Of a stretch of 64,000 nt of DNA, positions 21,121 to 31,463 are shown piece after piece. How positions within the stretch are numbered: position 1 is the stretch's first letter; the number at the start of each line of letters is the position of its first letter. The notes under the pieces were generated by a model, which was not told the origin of the DNA, did no database searches, and saw only the letters and a list, made by a program, of their open reading frames with translations. Location: positions 16,065,967 through 16,129,966 of the forward strand of contig JBANSL010000004.1 in assembly GCA_037127255.1 (NCBI GenBank). The letters are read 5' to 3'. Position numbers and translations under genes: made by a program. The stretch comes from Persicaria tinctoria. Taxonomy: Eukaryota > Streptophyta > Magnoliopsida > Caryophyllales > Polygonaceae.

Positions 21121-23113
21121 TCTATACTATCTATAAAAGAGTGAACTCCTCCAATGAACAGTAACTTACCGTTGTTAATTAACTCCGTCATACTTAAAAA
21201 TTTCATGTACACGTGGTTACTCTTTTTACCCTTCCTACGAAGCTTCTCAGTTCCGCCTCTTCTCTTCATCTTAACTGTTGCGCCTTTCTTGTTGTCGTCG
21301 TCGCCTCCTGATTTTTCCACCTCCGAGTTCGTGGAATCGGCCGCCTCTGTTTCTTTCAACTACCGCGTCACCGCCTGCTCTCTACTCCCTCCATGTTGTT
21401 CTGCTTCCGATCTCTCTCCTGGCGTTCCAGGTTCCGTCGGCGTCATCCTTCTCCTCCTCCCAAGCCGTTGACCCTCTCCTCTACAAACCCCATTCCGTTT
21501 GCCTCTCTCACTTATTAAGACTCCAATATCCTCCATTAGTAGTTTTACATATTTTTTGGTGTTCTTCAATACAATTTATTGCCGTATTCATCCTTAATTA
21601 TCCTTTTCTTGCAGTATTCGATTTGTGTGTTTCTCTTCATCCTATGAATTGATGATGTCGGAGGTGAAATTGGGGGGTTGAGACTTGCTTCTTTCAAAGG
21701 TACTTACTATATTTTTCTTTGAATTGAACTAGGAAATCAATTTGGGTTTGACTTAGGGTTTATGATGTTGGAATTAGGGTTTCGATTTTGGGTTATGATT
21801 TTCCAGTTAGGCTTATGAATTATGTTGAAATTTGAGTTTGATTTGGAATTAAGTTTTCATTAATTGCTTGTTTGGATTGCTCATTCATGTGTCTGGGATG
21901 TGTGTTTATGTTTTAGGGTTTGTCTGTAAAGTGATTTTGGCTTCAGGTGGAGGAGAGTAAGTATTTGTTTGAGGCTATGACGGTTTATAGGATGGAGATT
22001 TTGGTGTTGTCCACACTTAAATGGAAGATGAACCCCGTTACACCACAAGTAGAGGCTCTCTCCGGTAAGCTCAATCTAAAAAAAACCCAATTATTGTTAG
22101 GGTATAAATGAACTTTCCGATGTGAGATTTTGCCTTAAGATTGCGATTTCTGGTTGTGCTGTTGTTAGATTCATGGCTTATCTACCTTCAGTGGTGGTTG
22201 CTGCCTCAATGTTGCATTTTATCAATAGAGTTGAGCCCTCCATCAAAGAGGATTGCCAATGCCAACTGTCTGGCACATTGAGCTTTTGTAAATAGGTGAT
22301 TTAATAAAGCACGGGTTTTGATCAGTCAAAACAGTCTTATCGAATCATAAAGTTTGATTCTTTGATGTATGTATGTACTTAAGGATCTTATTGTGCAACT
22401 GCAGGATAAAGTAGAGGAGTGTGGGGAATTGATAAGTGAATTATCTGTGGGAGGCAATATGTACTTCCATTCGAATAACAGGAGGCTGGTGTCTATGCTC
22501 GGAAGTCCTAATGGAGTCATTGATGGGTCCTTCATCTCTGATAGCTTGAACGATTCATGGGCCATTGCATCATCATCAATGTCTTCTTCACCCGAGCCCT
22601 TGACTAAGAAGATGAGAGTTGATCAAGGCCAGCATTTGGAGAGAGGTTCAGCCATTCATCTGTTGACTCTTTAAGCATTCGCTGCTAAATTCTCTCAGTT
22701 CACTTCCTTGACATTCTCTCAGTTTGACTTTGGTGCTAAGATATAGATTATTATATTTGCTTGTCTGCAGGGCCATTACAAGCAACTTCCTATCATTCTC
22801 TCACTTGTGTACTCAAGTGTTCCCTGTGATATAAGGTTTGATTCACATTGAAACTTACAAGTTACAGATTTAAAGTCTTGTGTTTCTTGTTCCCTTGTCA
22901 TTATAGTTCATGTTTCTCTCTTCTAGCAGATTGTACCTACTTTCTTTGTTAATGATTTTTAATTTTTTTCATGTGGTACTGCCCTTAGAGAACCCATTTT
23001 TTAAATGATTCCTATTTGGGCCTGATCCATGTTTAATTCCCCTGAGGCTACCTCAAAGCTCGAAAATGGTGAAGGGCCGTCAAGGAGAACGCGTCAAGTT
23101 CCCAATGTCTCTG
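21121..23113 (+). mobile_element. Helitron (5' end present, 3' end not found) carrying cyclin-D exons
   Basis: TCTATACTATCTATAAAAGA at 21121, preceded by A, is a typical plant Helitron 5' terminus. No hairpin plus CTRR end was found before the gypsy LTR at 23114, so the right boundary given is only that junction. The interior holds captured cyclin-D3 exons and promoter-like sequence. No Rep/helicase frame is present, so it is non-autonomous. Confidence 0.68.
21947..22674 (+). pseudogene. Captured cyclin-D3 gene fragment
   Basis: Three exon-like segments with intron-like spacers. 21947-22064 encodes [19 protein letters not shown] and [13 protein letters not shown], the end of the cyclin box N-domain. 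About 22171-22295 encodes MAYLPSVVVAASMLHFINRV, the C-terminal cyclin domain. About 22405-22674 encodes DKVEECGELISELS, then GSPNGVIDGSF, NDSWAIASSSMSSSPEP and KKMRVDQ, the signature tail of D3-type cyclins. The wording and order match plant CYCD3, a G1/S regulator that partners CDKA and RBR. The LxCxE exon, most of the cyclin box and inter-exon segments are missing, and stops follow some exons, so it is a relic carried by the Helitron. Confidence 0.85.
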
Positions 23114-23387
23114 TGTTGTGAGCCTAATTTGCCATGTTTTACACTTACTTTTATATCGATTTTTGCATGCATTTCATACATTTGGGTTAGAATAGTACAG
23201 AAACTATGTAGTTCACACTTATTTGCCAAATTATGGAGTCTACACTAGTTTTTGTTTAATTTCGCAGAAATCGGACGCACTTTGGAGCTTAAAGGAAAGT
23301 CATGAAGAAGCTAAGGATGGTGTAGCTAGAGAAAACGCCATTTTTCATCATTCATCGTTCCGAATCAAGCTTTGATGTCTTCATGAA

Positions 23388-23470
23388 AATTGTAGCCCTC
23401 GAAACGATCTTTCCAACGCATGCTCATATGCGTCAATCGGACGAACGATGACTCGGGAAAATGCGTTTCA
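23388..23470 (+). repeat. Conserved ~85-bp LTR module, copy 2
   Basis: TGTAGCCCTCGAAACGATC then TTTCCAACGCATGCTCATAT, CAATCGGACGAACGATG and AAATGCGTTTCAAG. It lies in forward orientation relative to its LTR, opposite to copies 1 and 3. Confidence 0.78.
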
Positions 23471-23922
23471 AGAACGGAGCAGAATGCTGAAAGCGCATAG
23501 AAGTAGTCGACGTCGACCAAACTGGTAAACGTCGAGTAACTATTTGGTCGACTTGCCTCCCAGAAGTCGAGAACGAGCACCAGACCACTCGAGAGCACAA
23601 TTCTAGTCGATATCGACTGGACCCAGTTGGCCGAAATCGAGCTAGTCCGAGTCTTGTTAAGTATCCCGAATCCAATGGAGATATCCACAAGATCAAATTC
23701 TATCAAGATCTATCAAGTCAAGAGAAGATATTCACTTACATTAGATATAGTCCTAGTTGATTTATTTCCTTTATTTCCAATTTTAATCTTTAAGTATTTA
23801 GATAGATAGATATAGATATAGATAGGTAAATCTTTCCTAATTATCTAGGGAATGAAGCCTATAAATAAGGTCTTAGGGGCTGATTTCTAGTCATTCAATT
23901 TCAGAGATACAATTAGAGTTAC

Positions 23923-23924
<2 letters not shown>

Positions 23925-24010
<86 letters not shown>
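23925..24010 (+). repeat. (AG)n microsatellite, about 43 units
   Basis: Uninterrupted AG dinucleotides downstream of the LTR promoter box, probably in the transcribed R/U5 part. The related LTRs at 58530 and 63097 lack it. Confidence 0.97.
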
Positions 24011-24012
<2 letters not shown>

Positions 24013-24990
24013 GGTGGCGATTGAGGTTGGAGAAGGCGAGAGCGGGATTTGGCTTCGATTGATTGTAAGCTCTCTTTAGTTTATTTAATGCAAAGTTATT
24101 TCCTTTTATTATTGATGTCTTTCTTGATGATGAAGAGCGAGTAGTCACCTAACTTCTAGGGTCGGGGGGAGCCCGACTGTAGCCATGTAAGGTGACGCGG
24201 TAAAGGTACAAGCTTTTGATGCAATTCGTCTTCTATCCCTACAAGCATGATTCTTTTGTGAAAGTTGAAGGTGATCCTTGTTTGTGTTATTGAAGCGAAA
24301 GTGATCTTAATGCAACTTGGGTTAATTACGTGAAAAAGGGTTAGTAACAATTAGGGTTTATGCGAAAGCCTCTATATTCCTATTTGTTAATAACGAAAGT
24401 TATTCGATGAAAAACATGATCTTTTATGCCTTTATGTGTTATTTTACATGGTTATCATTGTGGTGTTGAAACCCTGATCTCAGAAGTCTTTAGTTTATTG
24501 ATTTATTTTCCCAATATTTCGAGTTTGCATTCGTTTCCATTCGAAAAGGTGAGAATTTCAGTTTCTGTTTTTACTCGATTTCGAACAGTTTTGGTCGACG
24601 TCGAGGAAGTTGGTCGACGTCGAGTTGAGTTTGCCGAAGTCGAGTTATTTTGTTTGGTTTTCGTTACTGTTAAGTCGATTTCGAACACTGTAAGTCGATT
24701 TTCCAACTCGATATCGAGTAACAGTGGTCGATATCGACCAAAAGTTGTTGTTTTCGTTTTGTGTCTCCTTTTCTTTGTTATTTCTGTCTGTCGGGTTTAT
24801 TTTCTGTTGAGTTTCTGTTGAGATTTGGAACTGAAACGGCGGGCGCTGACACGCCTCCTCGTGGATCGATCCTGACTGCCTTCTACTATAACGGGAGGAA
24901 GTCTTGTATTTATTTGCTGAGACAGGGAGTCAGTTTGCTTTATTTATTTATATTTAATCCATACTTGACCATCCTCTTGCAACAACAAAT

Positions 24991-25008
24991 TGGCGCCGTT
25001 GTCGGGGA
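24991..25008 (+). other. Primer-binding site (Asp-tRNA type, gypsy)
   Basis: TGGCGCCGTTGTCGGGGA lies three bases after the LTR end, as in Tat/Athila elements. Confidence 0.9.
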
Positions 25009-25159
25009 AGCAATCAATCGCGCCCTTTTTAGTTCTATTTCTTTTCTTTATATTTGTTTTTATTGTTAGTTCCTTTTTACTTGCTTTTTCTTTTTTCTTT
25101 TCAGGTGCATGCGAATAACTGGTCGCACGCCTATAAACCCTATTATTGAGCTTGAGCGA

Positions 25160-25475
25160 TTTTTCACCCTCATAAAAGGCTTAGGAGGAGACTCAGGTCA
25201 GCATCCAACAACGAGAATGCGGGCTCGCTCACACCTGCACAGGAGATTGAGCAACCCCATCAACAAGTTGAGGCATTCACCACCAGAGAAGCTGAACATG
25301 CCCGATGAGAGGCGGAATATGCACAGAACCAGCAGCGGTGGGAGGCAAGGGTAGATCGCGCGATCAACGCGAGGAGGGAACTTGAGGAGCGGGTTGGGCA
25401 CATCCCAGCCAATGCAAAGGAATATTTGCATCCTACTCTGGAAGTTCCAGAATCAGCGATCATTCTTCCTGCTAT
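25160..25475 (+). pseudogene. Gypsy gag N-terminal fragment
   Basis: In the frame through 25180 the sequence reads RRRLRSASNNENAGSLTPAQ, then EIEQPHQQVEAFTTREAEHA, a stop (about 25302), and RWEARVDRAINARRELEER. This Glu/Arg/Ala-rich coiled-coil style fits the N-terminus of Tat-type gag. It is lost at about 25475 where AT-rich and GGGTCA-rich sequence begins. The other frame (25109-25354) is less convincing because its composition is basic and irregular. Confidence 0.6.
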
Positions 25476-25548
25476 GTTTATATATTATGAATTATTTTAA
25501 GAATAATATACATAATAATTGTTATAAACATAAAAAAAATTTAAAAAA

Positions 25549-25727
25549 AAAATTGGAATGGTGGGTTGACCTGCCGGGTCAGCAAGTTCAAAACCCCTGA
25601 CCCTAATCCTAACCCGCAACCCACCCCCACCAGTTGACCCGGTCCCGTCGGGTCATTGACCCGTCGAGTCATTAACCCGTACGACCCGTCGGGTCACAAC
25701 TCGACCCGTAACCCGTGGCCACCCCTA
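25549..25727. repeat. GGGTCA/TGACCCG-rich block, possible hAT terminus
   Basis: Many copies of GACCCG and GGGTCA surround an end that reads TAGGGGTGGCCACGGG on the minus strand, similar to plant hAT terminal repeats. No matching left end or 8-base duplication was found, so the assignment is tentative. Confidence 0.45.
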
Positions 25728-26110
25728 TCTCTCGTCATCAATCGAAGGGTGCTAGTAAGAAGAAAAAGAAAATGCCTCATGCCACCCTTGAGAGCTCTCT
25801 CCCTTTGACTCTGCTAGCAACCATTGAGCTTGACACTGATAGAGGGGCTGAGACGGATATTGACGCATCTCGGGTCGTAGAAACTTCTCAAGGAAAACGT
25901 GCACACTCAATGGACCACCACGCGGCTGAGCCCAAGAAGAAAAAAGAAGAAAAGTGGCCAGATAGTCCCCTACGGTTGTGCAGATGCCCTTGAAAAAGGA
26001 AAATCTCTCTTCTTTCAAGGAAGAGACACGCTTCTTTGCTACCCTCTACCAGACTTTGTGGTGGATGAGCTTGTGCAACTCCGATTCCCAGAGAAGATTG
26101 ACACCTATTA
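25728..26110 (+). other. Decayed coding-like sequence of unknown origin
   Basis: The frame from 25715 reads a Lys-rich and acidic stretch (HQSKGASKKKKKMPHATLE, then IELDTDRGAETDIDASRVVE), resembling gag or plant-transposon filler proteins. I do not recognise the family. It stops at 25993 and degenerate sequence follows. Confidence 0.3.
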
Positions 26111-26830
26111 ACACAAATGAGAAATCGCGGAGAGAAGATGGAATAGGAAAGGCTCATGAGAAGCTATATAGGAGACTTGTTGGAGGTTTGAATTATCTCA
26201 TACACACAAGGTCTGGGATAGCATATTGTGTAAGTGTGGTGTCAAGGTACATGCATAGTTGAACAAAGCAACATCTTAGAGCTATACTAGAATTCTAAGA
26301 TATTTTGTATGTAGATATGTTGTACGTAGGTACATTGAAGCATGACATTTGGTAAGAGAGAGTTGAGAACTTCCGGCTTAAGGGCTACATGGATGATGAT
26401 TGGGCTCGGTGTATTGATTGATGATGGAAAGAGCACATCAGAGTCTATGTTTAGAATTGGTTCGGGAGCAATCACATGGAGTTCAAAGAAGTAAGAAACT
26501 GTGGCTTTGTTCTCATCTGAAGACATGCTCTCTAGTTGAAGAAATTATTGACCGGCTTGGGGTGTGTATAGAAGGAAGCTACAAAAGTTTGGTGTGATAA
26601 TAAGTTAGTAATAACCATGACAAAGAACATAACTTTTCATGCTAGAACCAAGCACATAGATGTCCAACATAATTTCATTCGAGAGCTTGTGGCAAAGGAG
26701 AAATCGGTGCCTAGGCTTGGTGGAACAAATTAACAGAATGCAGATATGTTTACAAAACCTTTGAATTCAGCAACACACCAGTTCTTTGTTAAAAGAATTG
26801 GAATGAAGGAGTTTGAATCAAGGAAAGTGT
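26111..26830 (+). pseudogene. copia RT/RNase H remnant
   Basis: YRRLVGGLNYLIHTRSGIAY and VSVVSRYMHS are the C-terminal reverse transcriptase of copia elements. After many lesions, VWCDNKLVITMTKNITFHAR then TKHIDVQHNFIRE and DMFTKPLNSATHQFFVKRIG are the RNase H end. Stops are frequent. No LTR was assigned. A 24-base direct repeat with one mismatch near its end (near 26840 and 26988) follows. Confidence 0.8.
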
Positions 26831-27461
26831 TAAATTGTAATGTGTTTCAAAATGTAGGAGTCGCTTTCAGGTTAAGTTGCCTGCTATATTTACATAAGTT
26901 AGTTAATGTTTTGAATTTTCTTTTATGATAAAAGTTATTTGCTTAATTTGTCCATGATCTAGGAAGTGTTAGTGTGGTTAGTACACGGTAATGTGTTTCA
27001 AAATGTAGGGGTGTTTTGATCAATTCAATAAGTAGCAATTCATAAAATCGTGTATTTGTTTTGTGTTCTGTTTCATATCGAGTTGTCATCAATTCCTCCT
27101 CTCAATCTGTCAACAGATTGTGTTCTGCATTGCCAATAGTAGGATTGTGGACAATTAGAAACAAAACTATATTTAATGACCAAAAGGTAATAGAGGGATT
27201 CATATGATAACAAATTTGAAATTGGGGGGTTACTAAGATCTTTGAAGACAAAATGGAAACTAAAAAAACTACATCACAACGTACTAAAAAGAAGAAAAAT
27301 ATTAGATGGAAACCCTCCAGCCCTGTGAGCCTTTAAAACTAACTTAAACGACTTCAAGTTGACATCATGGCCAACGACATAAAGGTTTGTGATTCGGAAC
27401 CACACGGGCTCGGTCATTGCTTGTGATGCAATGCATTAATTGTGGATATGCTCTCCTTTGT
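26831..27461. other. Noncoding stretch, no recognised feature
   Basis: AT-rich sequence after the copia remnant. Only the GTGTTTCAAAATGTAGG direct repeat was noticed; it might be remains of a copia 3' end. Confidence 0.45.
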
Positions 27462-27469
27462 ATGCTGAA

Positions 27470-28555
27470 TAGGGCTATTATCTGAGTCGAACAGCTCGAG
27501 CTCGGCTCGGGCTCGGCTCGAGAAAGCTCGGCTCGAGCTCGTTCGTAGAGGGAAAACGAGCCGAGCTTGAACATAGTTTTAGGCTCGAACCGAGCCCGAG
27601 CCGAGCTCGGAAGCTCGATACTGGAAATCACTAAAATACCCCTAGGGTTATAAGATAAAAGCGCTTAGGGTTTCTCAGAAGTTGACGTCTTCAGTCTTCA
27701 ATATCTTGGCGGCGAAAGTGAGAAACTGAGGAAGGAGAAAGCATCCTCCCGTTCGCCATCCTCCCGTTTTGTTCAGAGTAGTAGCGCAACAGTGTCGGCC
27801 GGTGAACAGCAGTAGTAGCAGCGCGGAGCCGGCGACATCCTTCTCTCGCCTGTCCTCCTCGACTCGTCCTTCTCGCTCGCGGCTGGTTCTCCTCGACTCG
27901 GACTCGTCGTTGTTTAACTGTCCTCCTGCAGTACCTCGAGTCCCCGACCAAGTACTTCTTCATCTTACTTCTTAGATCTATCCCAGATCTCTCCCAAATC
28001 TCTCTCTCCTAGATCTCTCTCCTCCGACCATCTCTCTCTCGTCTCGATTAGGTCAGGAATTTCACTCTCTCTCCCAAATCTCTCTCTCGAATATGGCATC
28101 TCTCGCAGATCTGGCATCTCTCCCAAATCTATTGTTGCTTCTTGAATCTGTAATCTCTCTCTCGAATCTGTAATTTTATATTTTACTGAATCTTAATATC
28201 TTATATTGAATGCAAGTGGTTTTATGAAATTGAATTTGTTCTGGCTAGATTAGGCGTTACTTTTGCTGGATTATTGCTTTAATTTGCCATTGCAAAATAT
28301 ACCCCTTTCGTGCTAGAGTTTATACGAGGATTAGGAATGGTGGATCTAGGGGCTCGCTATGGCAACCTCTCGTTCGTTCGTCTTGATCGAGCTTAAACAA
28401 GCCGAGCTCGAACATGTGTTTGGGCTCGCGAGCCGAGCTTGAGCATTAAAAAAACTCGTATAAAATTTAGGCTCGAGCTCGGCTCGACTCATTTTCTATT
28501 CGAGTCAAGCTTGAACATACCGAGCTCGGCTCGTTCGGCTTGAATATCACCCCTA
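27470..28555. mobile_element. hAT-like non-autonomous transposon
   Basis: The ends are TAGGGCTATTATC and, inverted, TAGGGGTGATATTC, both running into GCTCGAG/GAGCTCGGCTCG-rich subterminal repeats. The flanks are ATGCTGAA (27462-27469) and ATGCTAAA (28556-28563), an 8-base duplication with one mismatch, as expected for hAT. There is no transposase frame. The centre (about 27640-28330) resembles a gene 5' region but was not identified. Confidence 0.82.
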
Positions 28556-28563
28556 ATGCTAAA

Positions 28564-28833
28564 GTTGTTTTCAAGGCTTGCAACGACTTATTAAGGGACT
28601 AGGATCGGACTAGGCAGAATTAAGGTGAAGGGGGATAACTTGTCCATAATAAACGTTTGACTATAAAGATGATCTTGGGAGATCGAAATGTTAATGCAGC
28701 TCCACACCACCAAATCACTTGCCTTGTCAAAAACATATATAAAATGAAAAAAAAAACATGCGATTCATAAGGCCCAAAAACAAATAATAAAAAATTAGAA
28801 TCAATATCGGGGCGCCACCCACATATCCTTCAC
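28564..28833. other. Upstream region of the NFD4 gene
   Basis: No coding sequence recognised. It contains the presumed promoter of the transporter gene and starts directly after the hAT element, whose end lies about 280 bases from the TATA box. Confidence 0.5.
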
Positions 28834-28845
28834 TTTATATATAGG
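28834..28845 (+). promoter_or_regulatory. TATA box of the NFD4 gene
   Basis: TTTATATATAGG lies about 105 bases upstream of the ATG at 28950, a normal distance for a plant promoter with a short leader. Inferred from motif and position only. Confidence 0.6.
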
Positions 28846-29345
28846 CATGAACCAACACCAAATCAACTGCGTAGCACGTACCTCTCCACGTCCCAATCAG
28901 ATCTTAAACAATCCCAAAATCAGATCAAACAATACATCTACAATTAATCATGATCAACCACGGCGGCGGCTGGATCTCCACGGCGTCTTCCTTTGGGCGG
29001 CAGGCACTACACGGCCGGTGGCTTACGGTGTTGGGCACCGTACTCATCATGGCCGTGTCCGGGCCGAGCTACATGTTCTCAGCCTATTCCGGCGTCATAA
29101 AATCATCTCTTGGGTACACTCAAACTTGTCTGAATGTCATCTCCTTCTTCAAGGAAGTGGGTTCCACCATCGGCCTTCCGTCAGGGTTGCTGATGGAGGT
29201 GGCTCCTCCGTCGGTGGTGCTGGCCATCGGAGGAGTTCTCAACGTCTTTGGCTACTTCATGATCTGGCTCGCTGTCACCCACAGGATTGCGAAGCCGGCG
29301 GTGTGGCAAATGTGTTTGTACATTGCTCTTAGTACAAATTCAACG

Positions 29346-29468
29346 GTAAACTTCTATCAACATATCTCGTTAGATTCACATTTTTATTATTTAAGGTGCT
29401 CATCTCCATGTGAACTAAGAACCAATGCAATTAATATGTACATCATGATCCATTTTACACCTTGTATA

Positions 29469-29553
<85 letters not shown>

Positions 29554-30104
29554 GGTTCTACTCGAGTGACGATGAGCACTCAAGTGAGGACATGAAAATG
29601 ATTTTGGTTAAATATGAAGGAGTTACTATTTGACACGGTGAGAATCTAGCATAATACACGGTGTTGGTCATGATATATTTTAGAAACAATGGGAAAATTA
29701 TCTAAACAAAACTAATAAAAATGATAAAAAAAATATAAAAAAAACTCCCATTACATACTACTGCTTAGAGATTTTTTTTTTTTAAAAGCTACGGTTTTCA
29801 AAACCATGGCAACATATATTCTCACGGTTTTCAGAACCGTAGCAGCCACCGTGTATTTTGGCGATATTTTAACATTGTAGAAAGAAATTAAATTGGATCG
29901 AATATGATTCATTTTGGCCAAATTATGCATAACTTGAGGATGATGTACACTTCTGATATCCCTGTACATGTATTACATTCTATATATCTTGCTGAAAATG
30001 ATGGTTCAGATAGTCGACACATTCCTTCCTATATATATGTAACATTTTTAGCAAAATTTTGTCTATCCATGTATCTAGCTAAACTGTGTGTGTCATGACT
30101 GCAG
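29346..30104 (+). other. Intron of the NFD4 gene
   Basis: The donor GTAAAC follows ACAAATTCAACG and the acceptor ACTGCAG precedes GCTTTCTC. Splicing joins NST to AFSNTATLVPLV in frame. It contains the (TA)n tract and a TATATGTAACA-rich 3' half. Confidence 0.85.
29472..29550 (+). repeat. (TA)n microsatellite in the NFD4 intron
   Basis: About 39 TA units. The tyrosine/isoleucine run in the frame across it is an artefact. Confidence 0.97.
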
Positions 30105-31463
30105 GCTTTCTCAAACACGGCCACACTTGTGCCGTTGGTGACGAACTTCCCGGAGGCCCGAGGAGTCACCTTGGGCATACTCAAGGGCTTCGCGGGGTTG
30201 AGCAGCGCCATCCTAACCCAACTCTACTACGCCATTTTCGAACAAAACCCCAACGGCCTCCTCCTCCTCCTCGCGTTCCTCCCCGCATCTGTTTGTTTTG
30301 CATTCATCCGCACCATCCGAATCGTGAAGACCACCGGAGCCATCTCCACCTCCAAAGACTTGGACGCCTTTTATAAGCTCCTCTACACGTCGCTTGTCCT
30401 TGCCGGATTTCTCTTCTCCCTTATCGTCCTCCAAACACACACAAACTTCTCGCGGAGTGCCTACATTGGAAGCACATCGCTCGTTCTCCTCCTCCTCGTC
30501 CTCCTCCCGCTCTACATCGTATGCAAACAAGAGTATAACCAGTAGAAACAGGAACCCTCCATGACCACTCATATCACTTCTGAAACAAGCTATCCACCGA
30601 CAAGGATGGTGGATCGATGGTGGGAGAACATTTTCCGGCCTCCGAAAAGTGGGGAAGACCACACCATCCTACAAGCCCTCTTTCGTGTCGACATGATCAT
30701 ACTCTTAACAGGGGTAATTGTCGGTATGGGGGGGACGTGGGCCGTAATAGACAACCTAGGCCAGATCGGGACCTCGCTGGGGTACCCGGCTTCGACTATA
30801 ACTACATTTGTGTCCCTCGTCGGCATTTGGACATACCTCGGACGGGTAGTGTCCGGTTACGTCTCCGAGCACATTGTGAGGAAGTACAAGCTCCCAAGGC
30901 CCTTGGCGATAACGTCTCTGCATCTGCTGTCCTGCGTGGGCCACCTTCTCATCGCCTTCGGCGTGCCCAACGGCCTCTACGTGGCCTCAGCGGTCATTGG
31001 CTTCTGCTACGGTGCATATTGGCCCGTTTTATTAGCCATCATTTTGGAGATCTTTGGGCTCAAGTACTACTCCACCCTATCGAACATCGGACCGATGGCC
31101 AGCCTGCTCGGAATATACTTGCTCAACGTGAAGCTGACAGGGAGCTTTTACGACAGGGAGGCAATGATGCAGCTGGCGGCGATGGGGAAGAGGAGGGCGC
31201 CGGGGGAGGAGCTGAACTGCGACGGGGTCAGGTGTTTCAGGCCAGCATTTCTTATAATAACGGTGGCGACCGCGGCCGCGGCTTTTCTGTCGTTGATTAA
31301 TGTGGCGAGGGCAAGGGAGTTCTACAGGGGAGATATTTACAGGAGGTTTAGGGAGGAGAGAAAGGCAGACGAGACCCCAATGGGAGCAGAAGGTGAGCCC
31401 TCCGTCTTGGTGGTGGTGGAAGGGAGAGATTGGCAGGGGAATTCAAAGTTCGACACAAGTTAA

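Larger units (their letters stand above)
23114..24987 (+). repeat. 5' LTR of a gypsy (Tat-type) element
   Basis: 1874 bases from TGTTGTGAGCC to GCAACAACA, followed by the Asp-type primer site. It belongs to the same family as the LTRs at 58530-60701 and 63097: shared start, shared GGARTCTACAC block, and a shared promoter box CTATAAATAAGG (about 23870). It contains an (AG)n tract, the ~85-bp module (23388-23470), and two TCGA-palindrome clusters (about 23500-23650 and 24575-24745) on either side of the promoter box. No 3' LTR is seen in the window. Confidence 0.88.
28950..31463 (+). pseudogene. Nodulin-like/NFD4 major-facilitator transporter, in-frame stop
   Basis: Exon 1 is 28950-29345 (132 codons from MINHGGGW) and exon 2 is 30105-31463, joined by a GT-AG intron with a long (TA)n tract. 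The first half (GRWLTVLGTVLIMAVSGPSY, GYTQTCLNVISFFKEVG, NFPEARGVTLGILKGFAGLS) is the Nodulin-like domain. The second half (TWAVIDNLGQIGTSLGYP, LGRVVSGYVSEHIVRKY, GFCYGAYWPVLLAIILEIFG, SFYDREA) is the NFD4 C-terminal domain. About twelve hydrophobic membrane segments are expected for this family. The total of about 583 residues is the usual length. One in-frame TAG (30543-30545, after YIVCKQEYNQ) lies in the loop between the halves and the frame is open afterwards. This may be a recent nonsense mutation, an allele or a sequence error. Function is inferred as membrane transport; the substrate is unknown. Confidence 0.85.

Noticed and set aside
23891..24148. Leu-Ser repeat protein on the minus strand
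   Set aside because: Translation of the (AG)n microsatellite.
25109..25354. 81-residue basic frame after the gypsy primer site
   Set aside because: A neighbouring frame gives a more gag-like, acidic coiled-coil sequence through 25475, so this frame is treated as a shadow.
29346..29633. Extension of NFD4 exon 1 into a Tyr-Ile repeat tail
   Set aside because: It reads through the donor site into the (TA)n intron; splicing to 30105 restores the family sequence.
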